From Aquila chrysaetos chrysaetos (taxonomy: Eukaryota > Chordata > Aves > Accipitriformes > Accipitridae), in the NCBI RefSeq assembly GCF_900496995.4, contig NC_044009.1:41997505-42061504 (forward strand): a stretch of DNA of 64,000 bases. Direction: 5' to 3'. The notes under the pieces are model-generated. The model had not been told where the DNA came from and did not search any database. It saw only the letters and a list, made by a program, of their open reading frames with translations. The position numbers and the translations under genes were made by a program. Below are positions 62,766-64,000 of the stretch, piece by piece (position 1 is the first letter of the stretch; each line of letters starts with the position of its first letter).

Positions 62766-64000
62766 GGCGAGAGCCGTGTGTTTCGCTCTCGCGTTTCAGA
62801 GGATGCTGAAGTGGCGCAGAAGTGTAGCTGGGCTACAGCAGAGCGTGGTATGGGGCCTTCGCTAATGATGCAGTGGTTAATTAAATTATCTGGGCGGTGG
62901 GTATGTGCTGGGGTCCCCACTGCACCACCCATTTGTGAGGTGGTGTTTATGTGGGAGCTCTGAAACGTTGCTTTGCACAGGATCAGCATCGCAACTGAAA
63001 CAACTTGTGGTCTGCCCCCCCCCCCCCCCCCCCCGACAAAATCTTAATAAAGTATTATAGGCTTCTTGGTAGATTTTTAATTAAAAATTGTAAAGGATTA
63101 AATGCTTGTTTCGTAAGGGGATTGACCCTTTGGGGTTAGGACTGACACTTAGTGCCACAGCTGTTTGTCAAGACTTTGCTTTTCAGCTGTTTTCTTCCTT
63201 CTACCTGCTCATTAGCTACACACAGTGCCTTGAGCTCCAGTTACAAAAAACCGATTATGTAATCACCAAAACTTTAAAGAAGTAAAATCCAGAAGGCCTG
63301 CAGCAGCTCCCTGCTATGGTAGACTGAACCCCATTTATGTGAAAACCCTTTGATCTAGAGGATAACTATAATAAGGTCTGGCTGTGTGTATCTTGTGATC
63401 CACAAGCCATTAAGCCATAGGATATTTGTGTGCCGATAGCGTACCTGGTTACAAGCTAATTTCCTAAGTCTCAACAATGACAGATTTGTTTAAAAAAAAG
63501 AAAAATAACCCACCAATTTTCCTTTTAAAAGGAACCTGTTAATTAAGGTTCCCCCCACCTTTTCTTTCTCTCCCCTCCTTCACACAAAGCTGAATCATTT
63601 CTCTGTGACACTGCCTTCTCAACATAAGCATGTTAGCAGCATTGAATTTAGAAAGAGTCAAGTCTGTCTAGCTTATATAAAAACACTATTCCTAAATGAG
63701 GAAAAAGCACAGGGAGCCATGTGACTAGACATTTCTCCCAATCTGCCTCCTTTGCCTGAAATTTCACCTGTAGATCCATGAATACTTTTTTTACCTGCCT
63801 TACACATTTAACCTGGAGATTTCAGCAAGTCTCCTAACACTTCTGCTTCTTGAGGAAACAAAATCACAGGAACCTGGGCCTGGAAGGGATGCCTAGGCCA
63901 CATCCTTGCACTGAAGCATGTATGCATAGGCCACCCTTGATGATTGTCTCACCTACCTTCATTGAAGAAGATAGTGAAATTCTTATTTCTGCACTGTTAT
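62196..64000 (+). other. KALRN: Start of KALRN intron 1
   Basis: The CpG island continues to about 62765, then unique AT-richer DNA to the window end. A run of 20 C lies at 63015-63034. I saw no further exon. Confidence 0.7.
63015..63034 (+). repeat. C20 homopolymer in KALRN intron 1
   Basis: Twenty consecutive C. Such runs can form i-motif or G-quadruplex structures and are also prone to sequencing-length error. Confidence 0.95.

Noticed and set aside
61224-62989. Several open frames of 130-301 codons around the KALRN start
   Set aside because: They are products of high GC (few stop codons) in a CpG island; only the 73-base leader exon ends at a proper donor and matches a known protein.

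Overview
This is vertebrate nuclear DNA, almost certainly from a bird. The repeats are CR1 LINE fragments, one solo LTR of an ERVL-like avian retrovirus family and worn MIR relics. Introns are short: 13 coding exons of one gene fit in about 10 kb. The LTR type is common in Neoaves and especially passerines, so a passerine is my guess, but the species cannot be fixed from the sequence.

Layout. 1-9.3 kb is flanking DNA on the 3' side of CCDC14, with no gene I can support. 9.68-19.75 kb, minus strand, holds what reads as the complete coding sequence of CCDC14, a centriolar-satellite protein. I rebuilt 13 exons from splice signals and reading phase; they join to exactly 2943 nt (980 codons plus stop) with no internal stop. 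A CpG island at 19.4-20.15 kb is its promoter. 25.97-28.13 kb, minus strand, holds two short exons that match the middle of ropporin-1 (ROPN1), a sperm-flagellum protein that binds A-kinase anchoring proteins. The better one carries the stretch TEEIEWLKFLALAC. The intron between them contains a 1144-bp solo LTR with a perfect 5-bp target duplication. Next to it lies an old CR1 split by an unidentified 426-bp insertion. About 29.6-61.2 kb is a long intergenic stretch with a few ancient repeats and no gene I can support. At 61.4-62.8 kb a second CpG island holds the first coding exon of KALRN (kalirin Rho-GEF) on the plus strand, and intron 1 runs off the right end.

The order CCDC14(-) / ROPN1(-) / KALRN(+) is the order of human chromosome 3q21, so synteny supports all three calls. 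The genes do not form a pathway: one acts at centriolar satellites, one in the sperm flagellum, one in actin and neuronal signalling. The main items for a second look are the ropporin exons (with a probable GC-AG intron), the 130-bp segment bracketed by G26 and T21 tracts, and the nested insertion inside the CR1.
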